In this document: one piece after another, positions 1-10,600 of the stretch
How the letters are laid out: the number at the start of each line of letters is the position of its first letter
How positions within the stretch are numbered: position 1 is the stretch's first letter
DNA from: Watersipora subatra
Taxonomy: Eukaryota > Bryozoa > Gymnolaemata > Cheilostomatida > Watersiporidae
DNA: 64,000 nucleotides
Assembly (NCBI RefSeq): GCF_963576615.1
Contig: NC_088711.1
Coordinates: 14,803,869 to 14,867,868, forward strand
Direction of reading: 5' to 3'
Program-made: the position numbers and the translations under genes
The notes under the pieces: generated by a model
What the model was told of the DNA's origin: nothing
Databases searched by the model: none
The model's input: the letters and a program-made list of their open reading frames with translations, nothing else

Positions 1-764
1 TCTTGAAAGCTTAAAAACGAAAAGCCGCCATAGATTGGAATCTCTTTATTTCGATGACGTAACCACGAAATTTGGTTATCGTCTTGTCACGTATGTTCTC
101 ACGTGAATTGAAAGGCCAATAAAAAGCTCAATATAAAACTTATCATAGTACTAGTTTATGACAAACACTTCGGGTTTTATCGAAGACCCCATATCAAATA
201 TAGATGCTCGCTACTTTACAGTTTTGTTTCGGCATTATTCAATCGTACAGTCGTAATCTGATCACGTGACCCAATACTTTGCAAACAATTTTTGCAGCAC
301 TTTTCGATTATCACAGGTGACCAACAGGCTCGTCAGGATTATCAGACAATGATATGTACTCCTTCGAGCTAAGGTTAAAGTTTAATGATTTTTTACGGTA
401 AGTTATAAGATATCAGTGCTAAAAGTGACAGCATTACAATGACGATAAAACAGACGCGTAAGAACAATAGACATAGTTTTATTGAATGCGTCAAGTATAT
501 TTGTGAAAATATTTCGATGAATGAGGTTGCAAGAAAGTGTAAACAGAAACCATCTCCCACAACTACATCATATTTGAGCCGTTTTGGAAAGAGAATCCAA
601 ACTACTGCGGTCTCGTGTGGCTGCGATTTTCTGTTCGTTTTTGAGCTTTTAAGAGCTTGTAATCACCTTTCCACATATTTTGCACCTACAACACAACAGA
701 GTAAGACATGGTGAATCTTTTCATATCAAATAACGGTAATGTGAATTTTGTTGCAAGTCAACCT
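1..764. mobile_element. TTAA-target palindromic MITE, copy 1 (left end outside window)
   Basis: This is the right part of an element whose right terminus ends ...GCAAGTCAACCT next to TTAA (765-768). The sequence matches four other copies in this window (10506-10691, 28209-29111, 33680-34556, 45022-45966). Intact copies are about 0.9 kb with long inverted repeats (near 190 bp) beginning AGGTTGACTTGCAACAAAAT and no transposase. Intact ends adjoin TTAA, which suggests a piggyBac-type target, though no transposase is available to prove it. It lies in the CutC gene, in the intron after the last visible exon. Confidence 0.85.
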
Positions 765-916
765 TTAACCTGAAAACAAACAAGCCTTAGTTGTTGATCA
801 GATGATCTACACAATGAATTCATTCAAAGAAACTAGAAAACAATTAATGCAGTTCATAGACGCCATGATTGTTTACAGACATTTTTACTACAAAGCAAGA
901 CAATGTCTACCCTCAC

Positions 917-3819
917 CAGCTCTATGCATTTCTTTATGACAAGGGTGCCTTCCAGTGCAGAGCTATCCAGTCCGCTGGTCAAAATTCTTTCACAGCCGAG
1001 GTTAACAATATCCTCAAGAGCTTTTTCATAGTCACCGGTCATGTCAAAGGCTACAAACAGAGCTTGTCATCACACAGACAAACCAACATATACATTCTGT
1101 TGCTTATATGTATGCATTTCAACCTCGTTACATAATTAAAAAAAAAGGTTAGTTGAGAAATTTACCATGAGAATACCAGGCAGTAGCAACGCCAATCAAG
1201 TGACGACACAATTCAGCAGCCAAACTAGTACAACCAATTTTTTGAGGGTATTTAGGGTTTAGAAGTTACCCCGTTATGTTAGGTAATGTAAGCGAACAGT
1301 GTAAGTACAGTAATCGCTCGATCAATAGTGGCTCAGCTTTCGTAGCTGCGGTAAAAATTATTTATTAAAAATTAATAAAACATAAAAACAAATCAAAACT
1401 AAAATACACAAGTCTCTCTCATACTCTGGCCTCCGCGAGCATCGTTGTGACTGCAGTCACCTCGGTTCACTATTTTTCTTAATATATTTTGTAAAGTGTA
1501 AAAGTGCAAAGTTCTTATGTCACCCTTCATCAAGCCGTTTACATGTCCTTGACTCTCAAAATTGTCCAATTACCAAAGAAAAAAAGGAATGCGCGTACGA
1601 TTAATGAAAAAGTGACATTATTAGAATTTATTAATTTCTATCGCACAAATTTTCACCTATTACGAGGGATTACCGTAACTGTGATGATTAAATTCTTTAA
1701 AATACGAGTATAACTTACTATGCTATACATTAATCTAAGGAACTACACAACTAAGTGATCAACAAAGAGATATACAATACACATAGCTCTCTACATAAAA
1801 TTGTATGACTGAACATAATAGATACCTACCTCGATGAAAAGTAACTTTTATAGATGAAACTCGGTCTTTAGCCAACGCTACAAAACATCGCAGAGTGAAA
1901 TGAATCAAACCAAATATATACATGCATATTTTGATAGTATAGGACAACCACAACACATGAGCTTACTGAATGACACAAATAGCAGTACTCACCTATGAGC
2001 TCAGCACACCTATCCGAGTCCACTGTACCATCTCTGTAATGATACGAATCACTAATTAGAAGATACTAATAATAGATATAGTAAACCTTACTATATCTAT
2101 AGTAAGGTTTACTATAGATATGATAATAATAATTGCCAAAAATCTGTATTTATGGCTGTAAATATTCCTGTCATATTGCTACTATTATTGGTAACATGCT
2201 AATGACATTAATTTACAATTAAAGATCCTTAACAGAAAAATAACTAATTTTAGTTACCGTATTTGATAGCTTACAAGAGGTATTTCTGCATACCATGGCC
2301 CCAAAGTTCAGCAGGACATTGAGGGAAAAAATATTCATAGATTTTTATACGTATTTTAGTAGGTTAAAACGAACGATTAAGAAAACTATTTAGGGAAGGA
2401 GATAACATGACTCATAAAAAAACCTTATTATTGTCAGAGTTAAGAAAATAACGTAATGAAATATAAGGGATAGTAGAGTGAGTGTAAACATAGAAAAGTA
2501 AGTCATCAAATTTTATTCGGCTTCAAAACAAAAAATTCATTTTTATTGTTATCACCACTAACTCGCCAGCTTTATCATCACCGCAGTTGTTTTTCTTCGC
2601 TTCTCAAAGTTCATTTTTTTGCAGCCGCCATGAGCCCACCATTTTTTGAGAAGTAATGGGGCGAAATATGGTAACTAGACCAAAGCTACATTTTTCAACA
2701 AAAAGCTTCAATTTTAACTAATAGCCTTTTGGCAGTTGTGTACTTTAGCAAATAGAATTTTTGGCAAAATAACCATTAACCGTTGCTTGTATCCATATTC
2801 GCAGCTGTAAAATCCAGTAACAAAAATTATTTTAGCTGTAGCGGTTTCAGTCTTACCGAATGTTAGGCTAGACTAAGACATCTGTATGACAGTTTTATGT
2901 AGAATTTCGCCTACAATTGAGTCAAAAATACTCAAAATTTTGAGCCTGCATTCTGTACACAAGATGTACACAAGATGCAGGGATGTTTTTAGACAAGTAC
3001 TTCTCAGAAATACGGCACATTAATTTACAATGTAAAGCAATGATTTCGGTAACAGAACTGACATGCTTTAAACTTTCGACTGCTAAAGGCCCATTGACAT
3101 AAAACATAACTAATTACTAATAACATGGCAGATCCAACATAGTTTTTGAGATGATTCCTACCTTTTAAGCAGGCCTATCACAATACCGTCTATTCCACCC
3201 TCACACATAGCTATTACATCCATCTTCATCACTTGAAACTCGTCATCTGTATATAGAAAGTCGCCACCCCTGGGTCGAATTAAGGCAAACACTGGAATGG
3301 AAACCTTCGTTTTGACAGTAAGGGCTAAACCTGCAAATATGTCAAACCTTGTCTCCCAGATGAATTATGGCTAGATGATTTTGCTAAACTGGCAAAACAG
3401 GAATCTCAGCTGAAATAAGAAGACGTTGAATAACCACCAAATACCAAACAAACCTGCGACCACTGCCATCAACACTATATGACCTAATAGATGTGACTTG
3501 CATACACAAATGATAAACTTTACTCTTGATAGCCTATTCAGTTAACCATAAGCCGCCTCAATCTTGACATACCTAAGCTGGGAGTTGTCCCTCCTTCTAA
3601 TAGGTTAGCACATAACTCCAATCTAGTGGCACCTACATAACAAATGTAACATACATGAAAACCGTTGCGCAATCACTACAGAGATTATTTTAAACAAAAT
3701 AAATATCTAAAACCTTAAAAAATCTGTTTAATGTTGTGGTAACATAAGAACTACTTGCTCTACTCACCACCTTTCTCTGCGGAGATAGCAGATATGATGG
3801 AGTCCACACAGACTTCCAT
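917..3819 (-). CDS. CUTC: Copper homeostasis protein CutC homolog, six exons, 3' end outside window
   Basis: CutC is a TIM-barrel protein linked to copper handling; its exact biochemical role in animals is unsettled. I read six exons on the minus strand: 3819-3768, 3632-3573, 3330-3162, 2033-1993, 1877-1830 and 1050-917. They join with consistent phases to 504 nt (168 codons). Landmarks in order are MEVCVDSIISAISAEKGGA at the start, RLELCANLLEGGTTPS, the hallmark PVFALIRPRGGDFLYTDDE, DGTVDSDRCAELI, VTFHRAFDMTGD, and LGCERILTSGLDSSALEG. These match the family's conserved blocks. The C-terminal third (the glycine-rich phosphate-loop-like part) is not in the window: downstream of 917 there is only intron and a MITE running off the left edge. 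All visible junctions are GT-AG. The gene lies downstream of SMYD4 on the same strand. Identification is strong; the missing last exon(s) are inferred. Confidence 0.93.
2080..2113. repeat. Perfect 16-bp hairpin in a CutC intron
   Basis: The arms AGTAAACCTTACTATA and TATAGTAAGGTTTACT are exact reverse complements with a two-base loop (TC). It sits in the intron between CutC exons 3 and 4, close upstream of exon 4 on the minus strand. I see no coding role; it may be a small MITE relic or a cruciform-forming site. Confidence 0.8.
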
Positions 3820-4688
3820 TAAATAATGGAAGCCTCGTAAGCCAAGAGTGGTCACAAGAGCACGAGAGAGTCACTAGCTGAGCTTTTTATGGAGCCTGTA
3901 GGCAAGACAATGTACTACCATGTAATGACGTATTGATGTATTGATATTTCCAAATGTCACTCGGTTGTGCAGCTAAACTTGAAATAAGTCCTACCATGAT
4001 AGGTGCGGGAGAAGATGATTCTAATGCAGTCCAAAGTAATGGAGAACTTAAAATGTCTTATTGCAAAAATTGGAAAACCAGACAGAATCACTTGAAGCAC
4101 AGCACTTGCTGACTTTTGTGATGCTAAGTGACAAGCTCAATAGGAGTGAGTGTAATCGCATAACCATAACCAGTCAGAGGTGCCAAATGAGCCTTGCAAA
4201 TCTTTCAGGAGGTAATGAATGTTGTTTTACTCATTATGTCGAAAAGAGAGTGAAGATTAGATGACTTGTTCCAGCCTTTTTTTATGTGGCTACATGTCAC
4301 GAAAATATGTCTGAGAAACTACTTGACTTTCTCAGCACAAAGAGTAGGGGAAGGTGGAGGGAAAAGTTAGAATTGATATGATCAAAAAGCTGTCAAATCC
4401 TTGCTAAAGACAAATAGGCTGAAAAATCAGACAATGTACAAGACTGTACAGCTGCAAACATGAATGCAATGGTTTCTTGTATTTTTATACAAAGGTAAAA
4501 TCACACAAATAGTAACCGGAAAAGCCAAATATCAACTAATAGATAAATTGATAAAGAAATGATTATGTCAGATTTTTTATATCTGAGACAAGCGAGTTCT
4601 TACAAAAAACAGAAAAATGTAACAAAACTTTGTTCAAACAAACTAATCACACTTGCAAAAAGGTTCAAAGACATTTTATGCTTAGGCA
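3820..4688. other. Intergenic, CutC to SMYD4
   Basis: About 870 bases between the CutC start codon and the SMYD4 stop codon, both on the minus strand. It must hold the CutC promoter and the SMYD4 3' UTR. I see no ORF with family resemblance and no recognisable repeat. Short plus-strand ORFs here look random. Confidence 0.5.
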
Positions 4689-6584
4689 TTACGAAATTGC
4701 TTGATCTTTTAGTACAGCATTCCCCAACAAGCTGTAAACATGCTTGAGAGCCTCTTGACAGTCATTCAGGGGTTTATACGGCCTGAAGACAAGCTTGTTG
4801 ACAAGTTCAGAATAATCTTCCAACTTTTTAGCTTTGTCCCTAGTTGCAGTCGGAGCCATGTCTCCACATGAAAATAGCTGGGCTAACAATGCATCAATGC
4901 ATTCCTTCGTTTTGGTGAGGATTTCATCCACCATGGATTTTTCAAATGGTTGCAGACAATTATCACACTGATCTCCATATGGGGGAAGCACCATTGTACG
5001 ACATTTGGAGCATTTATACACGGGAAGGTCCTGATACTGCATCTTACTGTAGAGATTCCAATCATGTACACAAGGCTCACAACCACACTTGAAATAGTAT
5101 TGTGACTCCAATTTCTTCTGACGAGTATCCAATGAATGAGTCGCGTAAAGACATCCATAATTGTCATAGATCTGTTCGGATTTTTGAATTGGTGAAAGTG
5201 CATTCATAACGCAAGTGTTTCCATTGTAAAACGTGCGAACAACCGATGGGTCACACGAATGGTTAAACATACTTAGCGTTTGATATATACCAGCTCCAAT
5301 CTCCTCCAGGGTGCTCTTGCAAGGTTCATTAGCATCATATATCAGCTCAGATATTTCATGGGCATTACAGGGAAAGATATCCATATGGTGAAGGACAGCT
5401 GTGGCAAGCAACTTTGTTGCATCACCCGCTTCATGCCACTGCCTAACATCGCACATATTAGCCAATACGATAGCAGCGACTGTTCGCCATAACATGTCCT
5501 TGCAGGATCTCTCAGAATAATGGCCTTGAAGTGTAAAGATGTTTCTGTAGGTCACATGCTCTATTACATTGCCTGAAAACGCTTTCTTCACAATCGCATA
5601 ACCAGCCTGAAGTGCCGAGCGTAATGCCAAATGACCCATGTTAACACCTACATTTTTAATTGATAATATGTAGTCGCATTCAAAACGATGAAACTGTTCC
5701 CAAGCATCTGTCTCACAGTCTGGCTCACAGTAGACAACATCCGCACAGGCTCTACATGGATATGGAGTATAATCGACCCTCTTCTGACAATAACAGCAAT
5801 GGCTTAGATAACTTGATGGTAAACAAACTGAGCAATATGGCTTCTCCATCAGCACTATTTGCCCACTGCATATATCATCAGTAGCTTGCACAAAACGGCC
5901 AAATTCATTGTTTTCCACCACCACAGCAGATTGGCAAAGCGTAGAGCATTTATCGTTTCCACCTAACTTTGGACTAGTCTTATGGAAACTCTGTCGAGGT
6001 TTTGCAGAGAGATGTGCTAAATCATTTTTCAAAGACATTTTACAATCAGAGCTGAGATTCGACTGGTCTATAGCATTTAAAGCCATTTCTGAGGCTTTAT
6101 CCAACTGATCTTTATCAACATATTGATGGCATTTTGCCTTTCTAACCAGCAGCTTGTAAAAAGAGCCATCTGGATATCCATGTTTCACAGCCATTTCGAT
6201 GTCGAACAGGCACTCAATATACTTTTCTAAGCCAAACAGTGATGCACTTCTGTTTGCAAAACACACGGCAACAAGAGAGTCACTGTCAGTTAATGAGCAC
6301 AGTCGCAAGGCATGGCTGTATGTTGAACAAGCTTTATCATACATTTTCCTTTGAAAATACTTATTTCCATTTGCCTTCATGTGAGCAGCTAGAGCCATAT
6401 TTTTATCAGTTTTAAGCTTGGGTAACCTTAAGAGGTCGGTAGTTCCAATCAGCTCAAGAAGATAATTTATGCAATCTTCCTTGTAAGCGAGTTTTGAAAA
6501 ACCACATGTGAATGTCTTCTCTAGGTTATTCGCAGATATATAATCAGATAATCTCCTGTAAGCCGTTTGGAAATGCCCTTCCAT
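4689..6584 (-). CDS. SMYD4: SMYD4-like TPR-MYND-SET protein, 631 aa, single exon
   Basis: A predicted SET-domain protein of the SMYD4 type, a family of putative lysine methyltransferases. An N-terminal TPR-like helical region (about residues 65-190) is followed by the start of the split SET domain (about 215-250), a MYND zinc finger with Cys/His ligands at about 263-303 (CYC, CRAC, YC, C, H, FEC), the SET core with NHSCDPSVV (441-449) and IYDNYG (472-477), and a post-SET CGCEPC cluster (500-505). The start is the first ATG, with stops upstream. The whole protein is in one exon. At 631 residues it is shorter than vertebrate SMYD4 (about 800): the helical C-terminal part ends early at AVLKDQAIS. 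Either this lineage has a short form, or a further exon was missed, or it is an intronless retrocopy that kept its frame. The open frame argues for a working gene. Confidence 0.93.
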   Translation of the reverse strand: MEGHFQTAYRRLSDYISANNLEKTFTCGFSKLAYKEDCINYLLELIGTTDLLRLPKLKTDKNMALAAHMKANGNKYFQRKMYDKACSTYSHALRLCSLTDSDSLVAVCFANRSASLFGLEKYIECLFDIEMAVKHGYPDGSFYKLLVRKAKCHQYVDKDQLDKASEMALNAIDQSNLSSDCKMSLKNDLAHLSAKPRQSFHKTSPKLGGNDKCSTLCQSAVVVENNEFGRFVQATDDICSGQIVLMEKPYCSVCLPSSYLSHCCYCQKRVDYTPYPCRACADVVYCEPDCETDAWEQFHRFECDYILSIKNVGVNMGHLALRSALQAGYAIVKKAFSGNVIEHVTYRNIFTLQGHYSERSCKDMLWRTVAAIVLANMCDVRQWHEAGDATKLLATAVLHHMDIFPCNAHEISELIYDANEPCKSTLEEIGAGIYQTLSMFNHSCDPSVVRTFYNGNTCVMNALSPIQKSEQIYDNYGCLYATHSLDTRQKKLESQYYFKCGCEPCVHDWNLYSKMQYQDLPVYKCSKCRTMVLPPYGDQCDNCLQPFEKSMVDEILTKTKECIDALLAQLFSCGDMAPTATRDKAKKLEDYSELVNKLVFRPYKPLNDCQEALKHVYSLLGNAVLKDQAIS

Positions 6585-7616
6585 AATTTTTGTGTGCTTG
6601 TCTGTCTACCCACGCCAGCAGCCAATGTCTACATAAGAATAAACAACACAATTTATTAGTTGTATTGTAAAATGTAATCTACAGTTTCTATTGAGCAACG
6701 TTTTTGCGCAACCAAAAAGGTAAACACGAGTTCAATTGAAAGGTAGACAGGCAGCACCCAAAACTGAAAGGCTGTTTTAAAATTTTTTTTCGCCAATTAA
6801 ACTAAGCCCACATTGTTTTTCAAAAACGTATTAAATCGGCTCAATTGCTGTACCAAAAATATCGGCCAAATTCACTAGGGACATTACTTCGAAAAGATAG
6901 GCATCTTGGGCAACCTAGCAGCTGACTAATTAATCGAAGATATAGGTTATTATATATATTGGTTGCGCATAAACTATGGTGACCACCAGGCCTGCCAACC
7001 CAAAAGTGGGGCAATGCGTGAGATTTGGTTTTGGGGCAATTGATGTATCAATGATAGTATATATAAAATTGTGGAAATTGGGGCAAAAATCTCACGCATT
7101 TTAATTTTTTCTTTGGGGTGATTGCGTGAGTCTCACGCCCAATGCGTGAGAGTTGGCAGGTATGGTGACCACTTCGTAATGCACCAATCCCGTCAATAAA
7201 CAAAATAAGCTAAACAAAGTGTGTAAAAATAAACATGACCATGATATGGTGAACAGTGAACTTTATTGCCCTGCAGCGAGACACACGATATTAAAACAGA
7301 GCAACTAAAAATTGATATTTACTTTGGAATATCCAGTGATCCTTCATGGAATGATCCGTAATATTTCTAGCTATATTACATTTGTTTAATAACCATCCTC
7401 AAAAATGGTTCAAGGCGGCTTTGTCTTAGCTAGTCTGGGTTCCCAAATAACTTCCTTTTGTAGACAAGCTGTTGACCTACATATTGTTTGAAGATACGTG
7501 TTAGACCGTGATCATAAAGATAACATTGCAGATCAACCAGCGCAGTTTGACATCAACGCATGCGTAAGGAGTTTCCGGATCCACGAGTTTCAGCGAGAGA
7601 AAAAAGTGGCGGCAGC
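6585..7616. promoter_or_regulatory. Divergent promoter region between SMYD4 and eIF3B
   Basis: SMYD4 (minus) and eIF3B (plus) start about 1.03 kb apart and point away from each other, so this interval must hold both promoters and both 5' UTRs. I could not place a TATA box or initiator with confidence. A 178-bp hAT-type MITE (6987-7164) is inserted in the middle. The stretch 7430-7616 just upstream of the eIF3B start is the likely 5' UTR. Confidence 0.5.
6987..7164. mobile_element. hAT-type MITE, 178 bp
   Basis: The element has imperfect terminal inverted repeats (CAGGCCTGCCAAC at left; CATACCTGCCAAC read inward from the right) and is flanked by an exact 8-bp target duplication, GTGACCAC, at 6979-6986 and 7165-7172. 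An 8-bp duplication and CA-starting ends are typical of hAT transposons. Inside, the motif AATGCGTGAG recurs in both orientations. It carries no ORF. Confidence 0.85.
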
Positions 7617-10600
7617 ATGGCGGTTGGCGATGGTGGTAGAAAAGGCCACAAAAAATCTGAAAGTGATTATATTGAATCCAAAGAAGACCATTCAGATTTA
7701 GAAGAGAATTTTAGTGATCCTGAAGATTTCATCGATGATATTACGGATGAAGGCAAGTATTTTCCATTTTTAGAAGACGGCCTTTTTCTGCATTTGTGTA
7801 ATCCTATGCAGCCACTGATGTAGCACGGAGTCCACGGTCCACCGTGTGTTATTATCGCTTGTATAATTTTTAATGACTCTGTCAAAAGATGGAATGAGCT
7901 CGATGAATGCACTGATCACCAGAAACTACCATTCTGACGATATTTGAGGTTTAGTTATCGTACTGCAGATTAACTTGTAATCTAGGCCTATATTGTATAA
8001 ATTATTTGTGAAGTTGCTGTATATAGGCCTACCCTGTTTCACTATCTTACAGAACTCCTTCCTGATATCCTGAAGCAGAAACCGAGTCCAAGTGATTCGT
8101 TCGAGTCTGTTATTGTTTGTGATAACATTCCAAAGACTGGTAGTGAAAAACTGGAGAAGCTAACCAAACTGCTAAAAAAGCTGTTCTCCAAATTTGGTAA
8201 CATAGTTACTGAGCATATACCTCTGGACTCTAGTGGACAAACCAAAGGGTATTTATTTCTTAATATACTCTATTACCTTCTTGGATTTTTTTGTGATAGC
8301 CAAATATTAAGCCCATGAGAAGAGTAACCAATATTTACTCATTTTATACATATTGCTTGGTTATGTAAGTAAAAGACAAGTATGTTGGTATATTTGAAGG
8401 TTAATCAAAATTCTTTTTCAATGATGCAATTCAGCCTTGCCATAAATTAAATTTATTTTTTGTTGCAGAGTTTATATTAATATAAATTGCAATACATAGT
8501 TGATAAAATAAGTGTCAACTTATTTTATTGGTCAATCCTTTTTCATTTTTTATTTATCATGATGATGTATACAGGTACATGTTTTTGGAATATGGATCTT
8601 TATCTGAGGCAAAAGAAGCGGCTAGAGCTCTCAATGGACATAGGCTGGACAAACATCATGTTTTTGATGTTAACTTGTTCTCAGAATTTGACAAGTACAC
8701 TACCGTAGAAGCGAATTGGACTGCTCCTGAACCAACTCCTTACAAAGACCCTGTAAGTTATCTTTAATCTTGGTTGTCTCGCTTACCAATAAGTTTGAGA
8801 AACAAACATTCAAGTCATGTCTCTTCAATACCACCAATCTGTTCAGGTCCAATTTTATAGTCGCTGTCTTATCAAGTTTTCTGTACACTTGTAATAATTA
8901 CATCTTAGCTTACATTGGTTGGACAAAAGTAACCGCATAACTGTTTTTTTTTTAAGTTGACATAAAAATGTACATGACTATGTGAGATTTTTACTCATAC
9001 CTATCATGACAAAAGATAATACAGTAATACTTCAACTTACGAGTGTTCCAACGTACGAGAAACTTGAGATACGAGCCAGCTTTTAAGCAAGTTTTAGCAC
9101 TAACATACGAGCCATGTTTGAGATACGAGCACGTGGGTCAGTTGCCAAGTATGCCGGAGGTGTTTTATGAGAACAGCATCACTCCGTATTTTTCAACTGC
9201 TCAGGTTATACTTTTGTACCGTGTTTTTTTGTGTGCGATTTTCAGTGCAGAATTATGTGAATTAAAAGTACTCTGCGTTGACCGAAAGTTTGCCAGTAAA
9301 ATGAAAGATAATGCAAAGAAAAAGCGAATGATAACAGTTGATATTAAACGGAAAATTATTGAAAAATATGCAAAATGTGTATGCGTGATTGAACTAACTC
9401 AGCAATATGACAAAAATACATACACAATTATCAAACCGAAGGATTACATTCAGGGCTTTAGTTCGCAAAAGGACTGGCCATAGTTTCTAAACGGCGCAGC
9501 GATCTTCACGACCGCTGATGGAGAGACTGCTCAGGCATTGGATAAACAATTGGCCGGTGACAGCGTAACTATATGTAACGATGCTATATGAAAAGGCCGG
9601 TGCTATATAGCAAAACTAAAATAGACATTTGGACGAGTTGGCTAGTGGTCGTGCATTAACCTTTTGTGACGACACCTGTGTTCGTCCTAATTGCAACATG
9701 TTGAAAGGGCGACAAAGGCAAACGTCTTTAGATAGGATTATCTTAAAACAGCAGGCTAGTCGTGAAAGCGAAACAAAGGAAAAATTAGCTAACCAGCGAG
9801 AAACTTCAAACTACGAACGCCGAAGAATTTTCAAATACGTTAAGTTAAAAACGAAAGTTTGCTTTTAGGTTTGCTTCTAAGTTTGTCATTTAAGACTGAT
9901 AAAATTCAAATTTATCAAAGTCAACTGTTGTAATGAAGGATAACTTATATCTCCCTCTCTGGCAAATGCTAGCGTTAGCTGCTATTGTATGTATTTAATT
10001 TTACATTTTAATTAACCACATTTCCTTGCATTATTTTTTAATTGTTGCTTTTTGAAAGCATTTGGTAAATTAGGGCAATCACCAACATGTTCTTTCTGTT
10101 ACAATATCTTGTTTTGAGTGTTTTATTTTGCATTTTTAGAGTATGGAAACTAATCAATATATATTTAATGGTTCTATATATAAATAAATTGCACCAACAT
10201 GCGAGTAAATTAACATACGAGCTCAGTCTCGGAACGCATTAAGCTCGTAAGTCGAAGTATGACTGTATTTTACCTATTCTGGCTCTATCAGATTTCTGAG
10301 TGATACAGACAACCCTAAACATAAGCATTGCTAGGTATTTCCTTGTACCTATTTAATAAATTTTCAGTGCAAATAGAAATTTCTTAGTGTCTTATATTTA
10401 TATTAAATTATAGCTATCGTAAAACCTTTATTTGAACGCCATGCCACTCTATTTTTCATTTCTTCTGTAGTGGCGTTTTATTAGAGATGAAGTTCAATTG
10501 GAGGACGAAAAATAAATTGATTCCAATCTACGGCAGTTCCGGGATGGCGGCGATTAACTGTTTGTTTTTGAGCTTTTAAGAGCTTGTAATCACATTTCCA

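Noticed and set aside
439..714. ORF of 91 codons near the left edge
   Set aside because: It lies within the TTAA-target MITE; similar but disrupted frames occur in the other copies.
2280..2660. Possible extra CutC or other exons in the long intron
   Set aside because: The exon 3 to exon 4 join is complete and in phase, so no further coding is needed, and no motif is seen.
9629..9868. ORF of 79 codons as an independent gene
   Set aside because: It lies inside the Tigger-like element and contains a transposase-tail-like motif, so it is a transposon remnant.
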